Shown: positions 35,245-45,003, counted from the stretch's first letter. The stretch is 55,464 bases of DNA from Rothia sp. (in: high G+C Gram-positive bacteria) (GCA_030530925.1 JAUMUA010000005.1:1-55464), one strand, 5' to 3'. The notes: generated by a model not told the origin, from the sequence alone. Program-made: numbers and translations.

Positions 35245-36243
35245 GTGACCGAAACCGCCACCCCGGGTGATTCGGGCAAGCTTGCACAAGACAGGCACGT
35301 ACCTGTCATGCTTGATCGTTGTCTAGAACTATTAGCTCCCGCGCTGCAACAGCCCGGAGCTGTAGTTATCGACGGCACTTTAGGCATGGGTGGGCATACC
35401 GAGGCGATGCTTGAGCGCTTCCCCTCCCTAACTGTCATTGGCATCGACCGCGATTTGATGGCTCACCGTTTGGCTGGGCAGCGTCTGGCGCGATTCGAAG
35501 ACCGTTTTATTCCTGCCCATGCGGTGTACGACGAAATTCCGCGCGTCCTTGATGAAAATAATCTCAGCGGTATTGACGGCATCTTGTTTGATCTCGGTGT
35601 GTCGTCCATGCAACTCGACGAGCGCGAGCGCGGTTTTGCGTACTCGTATGATGCGCCGTTGGATATGCGTATGGATTCCACCGAAGAGCTGACCGCAGCA
35701 ATTGTGCTCAATGAATATGACGAGGCTCAGTTACGTCATATTATTCGTGCCTGGGGCGAAGAGAAGTTCGCCTCCCGAATCGCGCGGGGGATTGTTGAAG
35801 CTCGCGCGAACAAACCGTTGCAAACTACCGGTGAGCTGGTCTCCATTATCCAAAAAGTGGTCCCTGTTGGTGCCCAGCGCAAGGGCGGTCACCCTGCTAA
35901 GCGCACTTTTCAAGCGTTGCGTATTGAAGTGAACCATGAGCTCGACGCGCTGGAGCGCGCGGTGCCAGCGGCTATCGATGCCCTCAACGTTGGCGGGCGT
36001 CTGGTTGCTATGAGCTACCACAGCCTAGAAGACAAAGTGGTGAAACGTGCTTTGGTGGCGCGCTCTACTTCCAGCGCCCCGAAGGGTTTTCCCGTGGAGC
36101 TAGAGGAACATAAACCCGAACTCAAGATTATTACTCGTGGAGCTGAGCCTCCTACTGAGCAAGAAATTGAGCAAAATTCTCGAGCAGCCAGCGCCAAGTT
36201 GCGCGCTGCTGAAAAGATTAAAAACACTAAGGTTTCATCATGA
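35245..36243 (+). CDS. rsmH: 16S rRNA (cytosine(1402)-N(4))-methyltransferase
   Basis: It methylates N4 of C1402 in the small-subunit rRNA, using S-adenosylmethionine. 332 residues from the GTG at 35245, which has AGAGGAG five bases upstream; a longer frame from 35176 has no such site. The SAM-binding loop is at 43-53 ([11 protein letters not shown]), followed by [10 protein letters not shown] and the helical insertion. The C-terminal [11 protein letters not shown] block is typical. Its stop overlaps the ftsL start by four bases (ATGA), so the two are translationally coupled. Confidence 0.96.
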   Translation: MTETATPGDSGKLAQDRHVPVMLDRCLELLAPALQQPGAVVIDGTLGMGGHTEAMLERFPSLTVIGIDRDLMAHRLAGQRLARFEDRFIPAHAVYDEIPRVLDENNLSGIDGILFDLGVSSMQLDERERGFAYSYDAPLDMRMDSTEELTAAIVLNEYDEAQLRHIIRAWGEEKFASRIARGIVEARANKPLQTTGELVSIIQKVVPVGAQRKGGHPAKRTFQALRIEVNHELDALERAVPAAIDALNVGGRLVAMSYHSLEDKVVKRALVARSTSSAPKGFPVELEEHKPELKIITRGAEPPTEQEIEQNSRAASAKLRAAEKIKNTKVSS

Positions 36244-36932
36244 GTGCCGAACCACAGTTCACCAGCTCAGAGCGAGTTCCCAAGAATCGCCACCTCAGCA
36301 TCGTGAGCAGTGACGAAGAAGCTCGTGGGACCTCTTCACACAAGAAGCCTCAGAAAGCGGCGCTAGTACCGCAGGCAGTGCCGCGCTCTCGTCGTACTTT
36401 GATGGTGTTGCTTTTTGCCACTATTCCGCTCATTTTGCTCTTTGTGCTGTTGATTAATATTTTCACTGCCTCTAAGCAATATGATTTAGTGGATTTGAAG
36501 ACTCAAGAGTTGGCGCTTTCTCAGCAAAATGAGGCGCTTTCTGAAGAAATTGCTTATTATCAGGCGCCTCAAGATTTGGCGATTCGTGCTTCTCAGTTGG
36601 GACTTGTTGCCACTCAGGCGCAAGCAACTATTAACTTGCAGACCGGTGAGATTAGCGGCACCCCAATGGTTGCCACTCAGCCTGATGAAGCGCACGACAC
36701 CAAGAATTTGATTGATCCGCCGGCGCTCTATGACACCGATGCCTATGCAACGGCGAGCCAGCGGGCAGATGATCAGCGTAAGAAGGACGAAGCTGAGGCA
36801 AAGGCTAAAGCGGAGGAAAAGAAGAAGGCTGACGAGAAGGCAAAAGCAGATGCTTCTGCTTCTGCATCCGCTTCACCTTCTGCCGCTAATAATTCAGCTT
36901 CGGCAGAACCTACCCCATCAGCTGGAAACTAA
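36240..36932 (+). CDS. ftsL: Cell division protein FtsL-like
   Basis: 230 residues. A basic cytoplasmic N-terminus of about 50 residues is followed by one transmembrane helix (53-76), then a short leucine-zipper-like coiled coil (about 82-115) as in FtsL/DivIC. The outside tail is unusual: residues about 170-205 are almost only Lys, Glu and Ala, and a Ser/Ala/Pro repeat follows, encoded by a GCTTCT-like hexanucleotide repeat. FtsL joins FtsQ and FtsB/DivIC to activate FtsW-FtsI at the septum. Identification rests on position between rsmH and ftsI and on topology, because FtsL sequence conservation is low. Confidence 0.85.
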   Translation: MSAEPQFTSSERVPKNRHLSIVSSDEEARGTSSHKKPQKAALVPQAVPRSRRTLMVLLFATIPLILLFVLLINIFTASKQYDLVDLKTQELALSQQNEALSEEIAYYQAPQDLAIRASQLGLVATQAQATINLQTGEISGTPMVATQPDEAHDTKNLIDPPALYDTDAYATASQRADDQRKKDEAEAKAKAEEKKKADEKAKADASASASASPSAANNSASAEPTPSAGN

Positions 36933-36959
36933 GGCTCAAAGAATACATGTGATGCAGGT

Positions 36960-36998
36960 GCGAGGGTGCCCGAAATATCAAAATTCGGGCACCCTCGC
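36960..36998. other. Long hairpin between ftsL and ftsI
   Basis: GCGAGGGTGCCCGAA (36960-36974) pairs perfectly over 15 bp with 36984-36998, with a 9-base loop. No T-tract follows, and it lies inside a co-directional cluster of essential genes, 39 bases before ftsI. It could be an RNA processing or stability element, or a partial terminator. Confidence 0.75.
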
Positions 36999-37037
36999 TC
37001 GTGAAAAGTAGTCATCAGATTTGAGGAAAGGACGCCG

Positions 37038-38885
37038 TTGAGCTCTCACGATTCATCGGACGCAAAGCCCGGTATTCAGCGCCAGATTGGTCGACGTGGC
37101 TTTTTGGCTGGTACCGCGGCGGTTGGCGGGCTGGGCGTACTGAGCGCTCGTCTTTTGTATTTACAGGGTTTCGATCCTGCCGGGATTGCTCAGAAGTCTA
37201 AAGAGTCTCGTACGCGTACCCAAATTATTCCTGCGCTGCGCGGTCAAATTCTTGATATCAACGGTAACGTTTTGGCTCGTTCGGTGCAGCGCTATAACAT
37301 CACCGCGGACCAAACGGCGGTGGCGGAATATACCCGTTATGTTGATGGCAATGAGCGCAAAAAGGAACAAGTAACTCCTACCCAGCTGGTGTATCAGCTG
37401 GCTGATTTGCTCAAAATGAAAGACACCGAGGTCAAAGCAGCCCTCGATGGTCATGACAAATACAAGGTCATCAAAGAAAATGTGACTCCTGAGGTCTATA
37501 ACAAGGTGATGGACCTTGGCGCGACCTTCCTCTACGGAGAAGTGAAATCTGAGCGCCTGTACCCTAATGGTCAGGTGGGCGGTTCGGTCATCGGCCGCTA
37601 TAGCATGGTGGATGAGGCGGTGCCGGGCACTTCTAATTCTCAGCTCACCAATAACTCCACAGGTATTGAACGAGTTTATGATGAGGCGCTCAAAGGGCAG
37701 GACGGCGAACGAGTCTTCGAAATTTCTGCCGACGGTATTCGCATTCCGGTAGGCGATGAAGTTTCTAAGAAGTCAGTAGATGGACAAAGCGTTCGGCTGA
37801 CCATCAATCAAGATCTTCAGTATTTTGCGCAGCAGGTTATCAAAAAACGTGTTGACGATTTGAAGGCGCAGTGGGGCACCGTCGTCATTATGCGAGTGCG
37901 AGATGGTTCGATACTTGCCCTTGCTGATTCCTCAACCATGGATCCGGGATCCGATAAATTTGAGCTTGCCGATATGATTCCCCGCGCCATCAATCAGGCA
38001 GTGGAACCGGGCTCTACTGAAAAGATCCTTACGGCAACCGCCGTCATGCAAGATAAAGGGGTAGAACCTACCACGGTCTTTGACGTGCCTGCCGAACTGG
38101 TAATTGATAATCAGACAATCGACGACGCTTTTACGCACCCCGCGCAAAAACGCACCTTCTCTGGCATTATTACCGATTCGATGAACACCGGTACGGTACT
38201 AGCCGGTAAGAAGCTCTCTAAAGAAGAACGCTATAACTGGCTCAAACGCTATGGCATGGGTGAGTACACGGGTATTGAACTGACTGGCGAAGCACAGGGT
38301 TTGGTTGCCGATTACAACGAGTGGGACGTGCGCCAGCAATACACCGTTTTGTTCGGTCAGGGCATTACCCAAACTCCGCTGCAAACTTCCATGGTGTACC
38401 AAACGGTGGGTAACTTGGGCGTCAAACTCAAGCCTCGCATTGTGGATGCCATTATTGATAACGACGGCACCGAACATGTGCAACCAGTAGCTGAGGGTAC
38501 GCGCATCATTAGCGAGGATACCGCCCGCAAAGCACTCTCGCTCATGGAAAATGTGGTGGTGCAAAACGCAACCACCGCAGAGGTTACCGGTTATCGCGTA
38601 GGCGGCAAAACCGGTACCGCGCAGGCGGCGAGCGAAACCCAAGCAGGCTACGACGGTTACACCACCTCGTTCTTTGGTTTGGCACCGATCGAAGAACCGC
38701 AGTACATGGTGAGCGTTACTATTCAGAAGCCAAAATCTAATGCTTCTAACGTTGGTCTAGCAGGTGGCGCAGCGCAGTTCTCCGAGATCATGGAAAAAGT
38801 TTTGCACACCTACAATGTGCCCTATTCCACGACCGAACCCGTAGAGATTCCAAAGTTCCCAGAAGGTCACGATGAAAAGGGATGA
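37038..38885 (+). CDS. ftsI: Septal peptidoglycan transpeptidase FtsI (class B PBP)
   Basis: It crosslinks septal peptidoglycan together with FtsW. 615 residues. Start is TTG, supported by AAAGGA five bases upstream. The N-terminal signal anchor (about 21-43) is preceded by a twin-arginine-like GRRGFLAG. The PBP dimerisation domain follows. The transpeptidase has Ser326-Lys329 (SxxK in EPGSTEK), SMN (381-383) and KTG (524-526). There are no C-terminal PASTA domains. It is flanked by hairpins on both sides, so messenger levels may be set separately from those of ftsL and murE. Confidence 0.95.
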   Translation: MSSHDSSDAKPGIQRQIGRRGFLAGTAAVGGLGVLSARLLYLQGFDPAGIAQKSKESRTRTQIIPALRGQILDINGNVLARSVQRYNITADQTAVAEYTRYVDGNERKKEQVTPTQLVYQLADLLKMKDTEVKAALDGHDKYKVIKENVTPEVYNKVMDLGATFLYGEVKSERLYPNGQVGGSVIGRYSMVDEAVPGTSNSQLTNNSTGIERVYDEALKGQDGERVFEISADGIRIPVGDEVSKKSVDGQSVRLTINQDLQYFAQQVIKKRVDDLKAQWGTVVIMRVRDGSILALADSSTMDPGSDKFELADMIPRAINQAVEPGSTEKILTATAVMQDKGVEPTTVFDVPAELVIDNQTIDDAFTHPAQKRTFSGIITDSMNTGTVLAGKKLSKEERYNWLKRYGMGEYTGIELTGEAQGLVADYNEWDVRQQYTVLFGQGITQTPLQTSMVYQTVGNLGVKLKPRIVDAIIDNDGTEHVQPVAEGTRIISEDTARKALSLMENVVVQNATTAEVTGYRVGGKTGTAQAASETQAGYDGYTTSFFGLAPIEEPQYMVSVTIQKPKSNASNVGLAGGAAQFSEIMEKVLHTYNVPYSTTEPVEIPKFPEGHDEKG

Positions 38886-38921
38886 CGCGGTAAATTTTTT
38901 GAATCGTAGCCGAGTCTTGCC

Positions 38922-38954
38922 GCCCCGTTCGCTCGCTCACGAGGCTTACGGGGC
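38922..38954. other. Two-stage hairpin between ftsI and murE
   Basis: Outer arms GCCCCGT/ACGGGGC (38922-38928 with 38948-38954) enclose an inner CTCG-CTCA-CGAG stem-loop. No T-tract follows. It lies just upstream of the murE start and could influence its translation. Confidence 0.55.
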
Positions 38955-38971
38955 ATTAGAATCGAACCATT

Positions 38972-40669
38972 ATGAAAGCACAAACAGATATGAGCACTGA
39001 AAATTCAGCATTGAATGGCACTGCCCAAACTTTGCGCCCATCCCATGTTCAGGGAATGAGTGCGCAAGAAATTGTTGAATATCTGAAGCACCGTGGATTT
39101 AACGTAGATATCGCACGCGGTAGTGCGACCGTCACCGGTATCACCATGGATTCGCGCCAAGTGCAATCCGGCGATCTCTACGTGGCGTTGCCCGGTGCTA
39201 AGGCTCATGGTGGGCAGTTTATAGGTGCTGCTGTGAGCGCCGGCGCGGTTGCCGTGCTCACCGATTCCGCAGGGGTAGCAATGCTAGGTGAACATGCTCA
39301 GCAATTGGCAGTTATCCAGTGCGAAGAGCTGCGCGCAGCAGTAGGCCCGCTCTCTGCTGAAATTTATGGTTCTCAGCCTCAAGACGGTTCAGCGCCTACC
39401 CTTTTGGCTCTCACCGGTACCAATGGCAAAACTACCACCACCTATATGGTGAACTCGCTCATGGAACAGCTCGGGCACACCACAGGTCTAATCGGTACGA
39501 TTGAGATTCTTGCCGGTGGAGCCGCTATCCCGTCCAGGCTCACCACCCCAGAATCCACGCATGTGCATTCTTTGCTCTCGCTCATGCGTGAGCAGGGCAT
39601 CTCGTCGATGTCTATGGAAGTTTCTTCGCACGCCCTCGATTATCGCCGCGTGGACGGGGTGCGCTACGACGTTGCCGGTTTTACCAACCTCACCCAAGAT
39701 CACCTTGATCAGCACGGCACCATGGAAAACTACTGTGCATCCAAAGCTGCGCTATTTACCCCCGAGCGTTCCCGTCGCGCCGTCATCACCGCAGACGACG
39801 AGTGGGGTGAGAAAATGCTGGGGCAAGCAATCGGGGCAATGGGCATAGAGAACGTGGTTGCGCTCTTCACCCACCACGGTGCTGGATTTATTCAGGCGCC
39901 ACACGATTTGGCAGACCAGGACTGGGCGCTCATTGATGTGCGCCCCGAAGGTATCGGCCACACCTTTAGCGTGGTGCGTGGCGACGGCGTTCGTCTTGAT
40001 TCGTCAACTCAACTACCCGCCGATTTTAATGTTTCGAACGCAGCTCTTGCTGCGGTGATGGTGTACGAATCGGGAGCTAACCAGCAACGACTTGCAGAAA
40101 TCCTGGCGGAAAAATCAGGGATTACCCCGGTGGTTCCTGGGCGTATGCAGCTCATTAGCACCGAACCCACCGCATTGGTGGATTTTGCGCACAATCCTGA
40201 TGCGCTTCAACGGGCTTTGCAAGCATTGCATTCTGCTGGGCAAGACAGCAAAGTGATTGTGGTTTTTGGTGCAACCGGTGAACGAGATCAAACCAAACGC
40301 CCCATCATGGGCGATATCGCCGCTCGCTTTGCCGATATTGTGATTGTGACCGATGACGACCCCCACGATGAACCGGCAGATCCAATTCGTGACGAAGTCT
40401 GTGCAGGTGCCATAAAAGCACAAAAGGAGGGCGCTCGAGTACGCGAAATTCTCAATATTTCCCCTCGTGCTGATGCCATCTCCCGCGCTATTGAACTAGC
40501 TGGACCGCACGATGCCATTCTGGTGGCCGGGCGTGGACATGAAGTGGCGCAGGAAGTATCTGGTGTCAACCACGATTTAGATGACCGCGTTGAAGTAGCG
40601 CGCGCGCTCCTTGAACACGACTACGACGTGCTCGAAGCATACCGACTCACCGCGAAAGAGGCGAAATAA
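38972..40669 (+). CDS. murE: UDP-N-acetylmuramoyl-tripeptide synthetase (probably L-lysine-adding)
   Basis: It adds the third amino acid to UDP-MurNAc-L-Ala-D-Glu with ATP. 565 residues. The Mur-ligase P-loop is at 148-155 (TGTNGKTT), and the central NLTQDHLDQHG block is present. At 461-468 it has DDDPHDEP, where diaminopimelate-adding enzymes have DNPR. That favours L-lysine, which agrees with peptidoglycan known in Rothia and Arthrobacter. The start is uncertain: ATG at 38972 and ATG at 38990 both lack a good ribosome-binding site. The stop is directly followed by murF. Confidence 0.95.
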   Translation: MKAQTDMSTENSALNGTAQTLRPSHVQGMSAQEIVEYLKHRGFNVDIARGSATVTGITMDSRQVQSGDLYVALPGAKAHGGQFIGAAVSAGAVAVLTDSAGVAMLGEHAQQLAVIQCEELRAAVGPLSAEIYGSQPQDGSAPTLLALTGTNGKTTTTYMVNSLMEQLGHTTGLIGTIEILAGGAAIPSRLTTPESTHVHSLLSLMREQGISSMSMEVSSHALDYRRVDGVRYDVAGFTNLTQDHLDQHGTMENYCASKAALFTPERSRRAVITADDEWGEKMLGQAIGAMGIENVVALFTHHGAGFIQAPHDLADQDWALIDVRPEGIGHTFSVVRGDGVRLDSSTQLPADFNVSNAALAAVMVYESGANQQRLAEILAEKSGITPVVPGRMQLISTEPTALVDFAHNPDALQRALQALHSAGQDSKVIVVFGATGERDQTKRPIMGDIAARFADIVIVTDDDPHDEPADPIRDEVCAGAIKAQKEGARVREILNISPRADAISRAIELAGPHDAILVAGRGHEVAQEVSGVNHDLDDRVEVARALLEHDYDVLEAYRLTAKEAK

Positions 40670-42247
40670 TTGATTACTTTGACCGCACAGCAAATAGCTG
40701 ATGCCACAAGTGGCACACTGGTGGGGATAGCCCCTCAGCACGCTGGCACAACTACAGCTCGTTTCGCCACTACCGATTCTCGTGAAGTTGAAGCTGGCAC
40801 CCTGTTCTTGGCAAAACCAGGGGAGACAACCGACGGACACCTCTTTGTACCTGCAGCGTTCGAACAAGGCGCCACCTTGGCACTGGTGGAACGCGAAGTC
40901 ACCGACGCCGCCGGTAACGCCTACCCGCAGATTGTGGTGGACGACGTCGTGTTAGGCATGGGCGCGCTGGCTAAGTTTTGCATCGAGCAAATGCGAGCTA
41001 ATGGCGAATTGACTATTGTGGGTATTACCGGCTCTGCTGGAAAGACCACCACCAAAGATTTGTTGGCGGCAATATTTGAAACCGCCGGTAATACGATCGC
41101 TCCGGTGGGATCGTATAATGGTGAGGTAGGTGTGCCGCTCACGATTTTCCGTGCAGATGAACAAACTCGGTTTTTGGTGAGCGAAATGGGTGCTGACCAT
41201 GTGGGCAACATCGAATATCTTGCCAATATCGTCAAACCTGATCACGGCGTAATTCTCAAAGTGGGCACTGCTCATGCGGGTGAATTTGGCGGGGTCGATA
41301 ACATCGAAAAGACCAAGGGAGAGCTCGCAGAGGGGTCAACCCAAACTTTAGCTTTAAATGATGACGATTATCGCGTGCGCCGAATGATTTCTCGTGCCAC
41401 CGTTCCCACCACCTATTTTGGTGTGGGGGAGAAGAACCACGACGGTGGTAATGAGTCTCGAATTTTTGCGGAAAATCTACGTACCGGTGCATCTGGTTGT
41501 CCCGAGTTCACGCTTCATTTTCCCAGCGGAGAAACTTTCGAGATTGTTTCCAAGCTCATTGGCGAGCACCACGTATATAACTTATTGGCAGCGGCTACTG
41601 GCGCATACCAGGCTGGTATTGCCCCCGAAGTGATCGCAGAGAAATTGAACTCTTCCGGTGCAGTATCGCGCTGGCGTATGCAACGCACGGACCGTGCCGA
41701 CGGCGTCACCGTTATTAACGACGCTTACAATGCAAACCCCGAATCGATGGCGGCAGCCCTTCGCGCGCTGGCACAAATTGGTCGTGAATCGCAGCGACGC
41801 ACCTGGGCAGTACTTGGAGCCATGCTAGAACTGGGCGATGTTTCGGTTGAAGAACATGATCGCCTCGGTCGGCATGTGGTGCGCTTGAATATCTCTAAAC
41901 TGATTGCAGTGGGCGACGTCGCCCAGCCCATTTATAACGCCGCTCATTTGGAGGGTTCTTGGGGAAACGAGGCAACGTGGGTGAAGAGCGCTGAAGAAGC
42001 ATTTGAGCTGATTAAACGACAAGCCGAACCCGGAGACATTATTCTCTTCAAGTCTTCCAACGGCGCAGGTCTCGGAAAACTGGGTGAACAAGTTGCTACG
42101 ACGCAGACCCTCCTAGAATCTGCAGATCAACGTCCCTCCTCGCAGTGGCTCAGTGCAGGGGACCAGGTTGGCACTGTAAACTCAGACTCTGGCCATCAAA
42201 CGATGCCTGAAAATGTTGAAACTGACGACACCCGGGAAGGCAAATAA
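40670..42247 (+). CDS. murF: UDP-N-acetylmuramoyl-tripeptide--D-alanyl-D-alanine ligase
   Basis: It attaches the D-Ala-D-Ala dipeptide, completing the pentapeptide precursor. 525 residues. The P-loop is at 119-127 (ITGSAGKTT). The central domain has EMGADHVGNIEYL, and the C-terminal domain has VINDAYNANPESM, the MurF-specific signature. Start is TTG immediately after the murE stop codon, with AGAGG eight bases upstream inside murE, so the pair is coupled. The last 50 residues are a hydrophilic extension (GTVNSDSGHQ). Six bases separate it from mraY. Confidence 0.95.
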   Translation: MITLTAQQIADATSGTLVGIAPQHAGTTTARFATTDSREVEAGTLFLAKPGETTDGHLFVPAAFEQGATLALVEREVTDAAGNAYPQIVVDDVVLGMGALAKFCIEQMRANGELTIVGITGSAGKTTTKDLLAAIFETAGNTIAPVGSYNGEVGVPLTIFRADEQTRFLVSEMGADHVGNIEYLANIVKPDHGVILKVGTAHAGEFGGVDNIEKTKGELAEGSTQTLALNDDDYRVRRMISRATVPTTYFGVGEKNHDGGNESRIFAENLRTGASGCPEFTLHFPSGETFEIVSKLIGEHHVYNLLAAATGAYQAGIAPEVIAEKLNSSGAVSRWRMQRTDRADGVTVINDAYNANPESMAAALRALAQIGRESQRRTWAVLGAMLELGDVSVEEHDRLGRHVVRLNISKLIAVGDVAQPIYNAAHLEGSWGNEATWVKSAEEAFELIKRQAEPGDIILFKSSNGAGLGKLGEQVATTQTLLESADQRPSSQWLSAGDQVGTVNSDSGHQTMPENVETDDTREGK

Positions 42248-42253
42248 ACACGC

Positions 42254-43364
42254 ATGATTCCCATTCTGCTAGCTGCCGCTTTTGGTCTGCTGATCTCAAT
42301 TGTGGGCACACCTGTGTTCACCAAGTACTTAGTGCGCCAGCACTATGGACAATTCATTCGTGAAGACGGCCCTACAAGCCATCAAACCAAGCGTGGTACT
42401 CCCACCATGGGTGGGGTGGTGATGATGGGCGCCGCCGTCGTTGGTTTCTTGCTCTCATTGTGGGTTACCGCCTTGTTCTTTGGAACTGCCTGGGTGCCTT
42501 CTGCATCAGTTCTCTTGGCGCTCTTTTTGACCTTAGGAATGGCAGGGGTTGGCTTTATTGACGACTTCAAGAAGATTTCTAAGAAGCAATCTGAGGGTCT
42601 GACGCCGCGCGGCAAAATCTTTTTGCAGGGCGCGGTGGGTACGATTTTCGCTATCTTGGCGTTACTCTTCCCGAATCAAAATGGTTGGACGCCGGGTTCT
42701 CTTGCGGTCTCCTTTACCAGGGATACCATACTGAACTTGGCGTTCGCAGGCCCTGTTATTGGTGTGATTCTCTTTGTGCTGTGGGCAAACTTGATTGCAA
42801 CGGCAACCACGAACGCGGTGAACCTCACCGACGGTTTGGATGGTCTGGCTTCGGGTGCCGCTATTTTGGTGTTCTCGGGATACATGCTGATTTCGATGTG
42901 GCAAACCAAGCACTTATGCTCACCCAGTTCTACCGATCCGGTGTGCTACGAAGTGCGTGATCCAGGTCAAATGGCCATGCTTGCCGCAGCTCTGATTGGC
43001 TCATTGATTGGCTTCCTCTGGTGGAATACCTCACCGGCAACCATCTTTATGGGTGATACCGGTTCTTTGGGTCTAGGTGGTGCCTTGGCTGCGTTTGACC
43101 CGCACAGAGCTGTTGCTCGTTCTTATCGCAGGTCTCTTTGTCATCATCTCCCTCAGCGTGATTTTTCAGGTGGGTTATTTCAAGCTCAGCGGCGGTAAGC
43201 GCATCTTCCGGATGGCACCGCTACAGCACCACTTTGAATTAGGTGGCTGGGCAGAAGTTACCGTGGTAGTCCGCTTCTGGATTATTGCCGGTCTCTTTAC
43301 CATGCTGGCATTAGGTATCTTCTACGGTGACTGGTTGCTCAGTCACGGAGGAATGGTGAACTAG
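42254..43364 (+). pseudogene. mraY: Phospho-N-acetylmuramoyl-pentapeptide-transferase, frameshifted
   Basis: MraY makes lipid I by moving phospho-MurNAc-pentapeptide to undecaprenyl phosphate in the membrane. The first frame (42254 to the junction) carries the Asp motif IDDFKK, NLTDGLDGLA and [12 protein letters not shown]. Right after GGALAAF, at about 43091-43101, it leaves frame and runs 34 nonsense residues to a stop at 43198. The correct sequence (LTRTELL, then [15 protein letters not shown] and the last helices) continues in another frame to 43364. Against the usual spacing between GGALAG and RTE (five residues), eight bases are missing, so this is not a simple homopolymer error. The truncated product lacks the conserved HHFE motif and two helices. 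Because the gene is normally essential, a sequencing or assembly fault, or a mixed population, is the first suspicion. A second gene copy or recoding are alternatives. Confidence 0.88.
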
Positions 43365-43368
43365 TTTC

Positions 43369-44898
43369 GTGAAAGCAACTAACGAAAACCCGATTTACAG
43401 CAACGAGCGCCTCGATTCGCTCACGAGCTGGGACGCCGACTGGAAAGGTCTGCGCGTCGTCGTTGCAGGTCTGGGAGTCTCTGGCTTTGCCGCGGCAGAT
43501 ACCCTCGTTGAGCTCGGCGCCCAGGTTGTGGTGGTCGACGGCAACGACTCGCAGGCTAATCAGCAAAAAGCGGAGACCCTCAAAATTGTGGGAGTTCACG
43601 ACGTCGAGCTCAGCGCTAACGCGATGGATTCGTTGCCGCTCGTTGATGGGCAACCTGCCGAACTCGTTATCACGAGCCCAGGACTCAAACCCACACTTGG
43701 CTTGCTGGCTCAGGCAGCGGAACAGAAAATTCAGATTTGGGGCGACGTCGAACTCGCTTGGCGTCTTAACCGCCGCGAAGGACGCAAGACCCCACAGTGG
43801 CTGTGCATTACGGGCACCAACGGCAAAACCACCACGGTGGGAATGACCGAGTCCATCCTGCAAAACGCAGGTAAGAAAGCGATTGCCGTAGGAAACGTTG
43901 GAACTCCTATTCTTGACGCTTTGCGAGACCCTGTAGAATACGATTTCTTTGCGGTGGAGCTTTCGAGCTTTCAGTTGCACTGGACGCACAGTATGTCGCC
44001 GTTAGCCTCAGTAGTGCTAAACGTGGCAGAAGATCACGTGGACTGGCATAAAGGCTACGCGAACTATTTAGCCGATAAAGCTCGCATTTTTGAGAACACC
44101 CAGATTGCATGCATCTTCAACGCCAACCAGCCTGAGATTATCAAGATGGTTGAAGAGGCAGATGTGGTAGAAGGATGCCGCGCCATTGGTTTCGCCGCAG
44201 ACACCCCGGCTGTTTCGATGCTGGGTGTGGTCGAAGGGTTACTCGTTGATCGTGCGTTCGTAGAGAATCGTCAGCAACAAGCACTGGAACTTGCTGAGGT
44301 TGCAGATACCGGGCAGCTTCCTACCAAACACACGGTGGAAAACGCGTTAGCGGCTGCGGCTCTTGCTCGTGCCGCAGGTATTGCTCCTGCCGATATTCAG
44401 CGCGGGTTGCAAAACTTTGAGCCTGGTGATCACCGCATTCAGTTGGTGGCTAACACCCATGGGGTGTTGTGGGTCAACGATTCTAAAGCCACCAACCCGC
44501 ACGCCACCAACGCTTCGCTTGCTTCGTTCAATCCAGTGATTTGGATTGCTGGTGGATTATCAAAGGGTGTGGACTACCACGAGCTGGTCAGTGCACATCG
44601 CGACCGTCTCAAAGCAGTGCTGGTAATCGGTACAGATACCGCCGGGTTGCGGGAGGCGCTAGAGGAAGAAGCACCCGAAGTGCCGGTACACCTCATCACC
44701 GACCTAAGCTCTGACGCTCATGACGGGTCTGAGGTTCTGCAAAAGGCAGTACAAAAAGCTCATGAGATCTCAGAACAAAACGATACGGTTCTGCTAGCAC
44801 CGGCAGCGGCATCCATGGATCAATTTGTTTCCTACGCCGATCGCGGTAACTCATTTATTGCGGCGGTAACCGCTTTGGTTGATTCCCTCAATTCATAG
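43369..44898 (+). CDS. murD: UDP-N-acetylmuramoylalanine--D-glutamate ligase
   Basis: It adds D-glutamate to UDP-MurNAc-L-Ala using ATP. 509 residues. An N-terminal Rossmann-like domain (VVVAGLGVSGFAAADTL, about 30-46) is followed by the Mur P-loop at 148-156 (ITGTNGKTT). The C-terminal domain has VNDSKATNPHAT, typical of MurD. Start is taken as GTG at 43369, four bases after the mraY stop. The strong GGAGG near 43349 is about 17 bases away, farther than usual, so the start is somewhat uncertain. Followed by a 15-bp hairpin before ftsW. Confidence 0.94.
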   Translation: MKATNENPIYSNERLDSLTSWDADWKGLRVVVAGLGVSGFAAADTLVELGAQVVVVDGNDSQANQQKAETLKIVGVHDVELSANAMDSLPLVDGQPAELVITSPGLKPTLGLLAQAAEQKIQIWGDVELAWRLNRREGRKTPQWLCITGTNGKTTTVGMTESILQNAGKKAIAVGNVGTPILDALRDPVEYDFFAVELSSFQLHWTHSMSPLASVVLNVAEDHVDWHKGYANYLADKARIFENTQIACIFNANQPEIIKMVEEADVVEGCRAIGFAADTPAVSMLGVVEGLLVDRAFVENRQQQALELAEVADTGQLPTKHTVENALAAAALARAAGIAPADIQRGLQNFEPGDHRIQLVANTHGVLWVNDSKATNPHATNASLASFNPVIWIAGGLSKGVDYHELVSAHRDRLKAVLVIGTDTAGLREALEEEAPEVPVHLITDLSSDAHDGSEVLQKAVQKAHEISEQNDTVLLAPAAASMDQFVSYADRGNSFIAAVTALVDSLNS

Positions 44899-44905
44899 AA
44901 CACTT

Positions 44906-44939
44906 TGAGCCTTTCACTGCATGCGCAGTGGAAGGCTCA
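44906..44939. other. Long hairpin between murD and ftsW
   Basis: TGAGCCTTTCACTGC (44906-44920) pairs over 15 bp, with one T-G wobble, to 44925-44939 around a 4-base loop. It starts eight bases after the murD stop and lacks a T-tract. Confidence 0.75.
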
Positions 44940-45003
44940 TGCGTTTCATATGGTAAAACAGTAAAAGAGTTTGCACACACACCACAAAAAGGGGATTGAC
45001 AGC

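Noticed and set aside
43077..43364. Separate 95-residue gene at the end of mraY
   Set aside because: Its sequence is the missing C-terminal part of MraY ([12 protein letters not shown] and last helices) and it has no proper ribosome-binding site, so it belongs to the frameshifted mraY.
43339..43989. Minus-strand open frame of 216 residues
   Set aside because: Antisense to the well-conserved N-terminal half of murD, with no ribosome-binding site and no recognisable domain.
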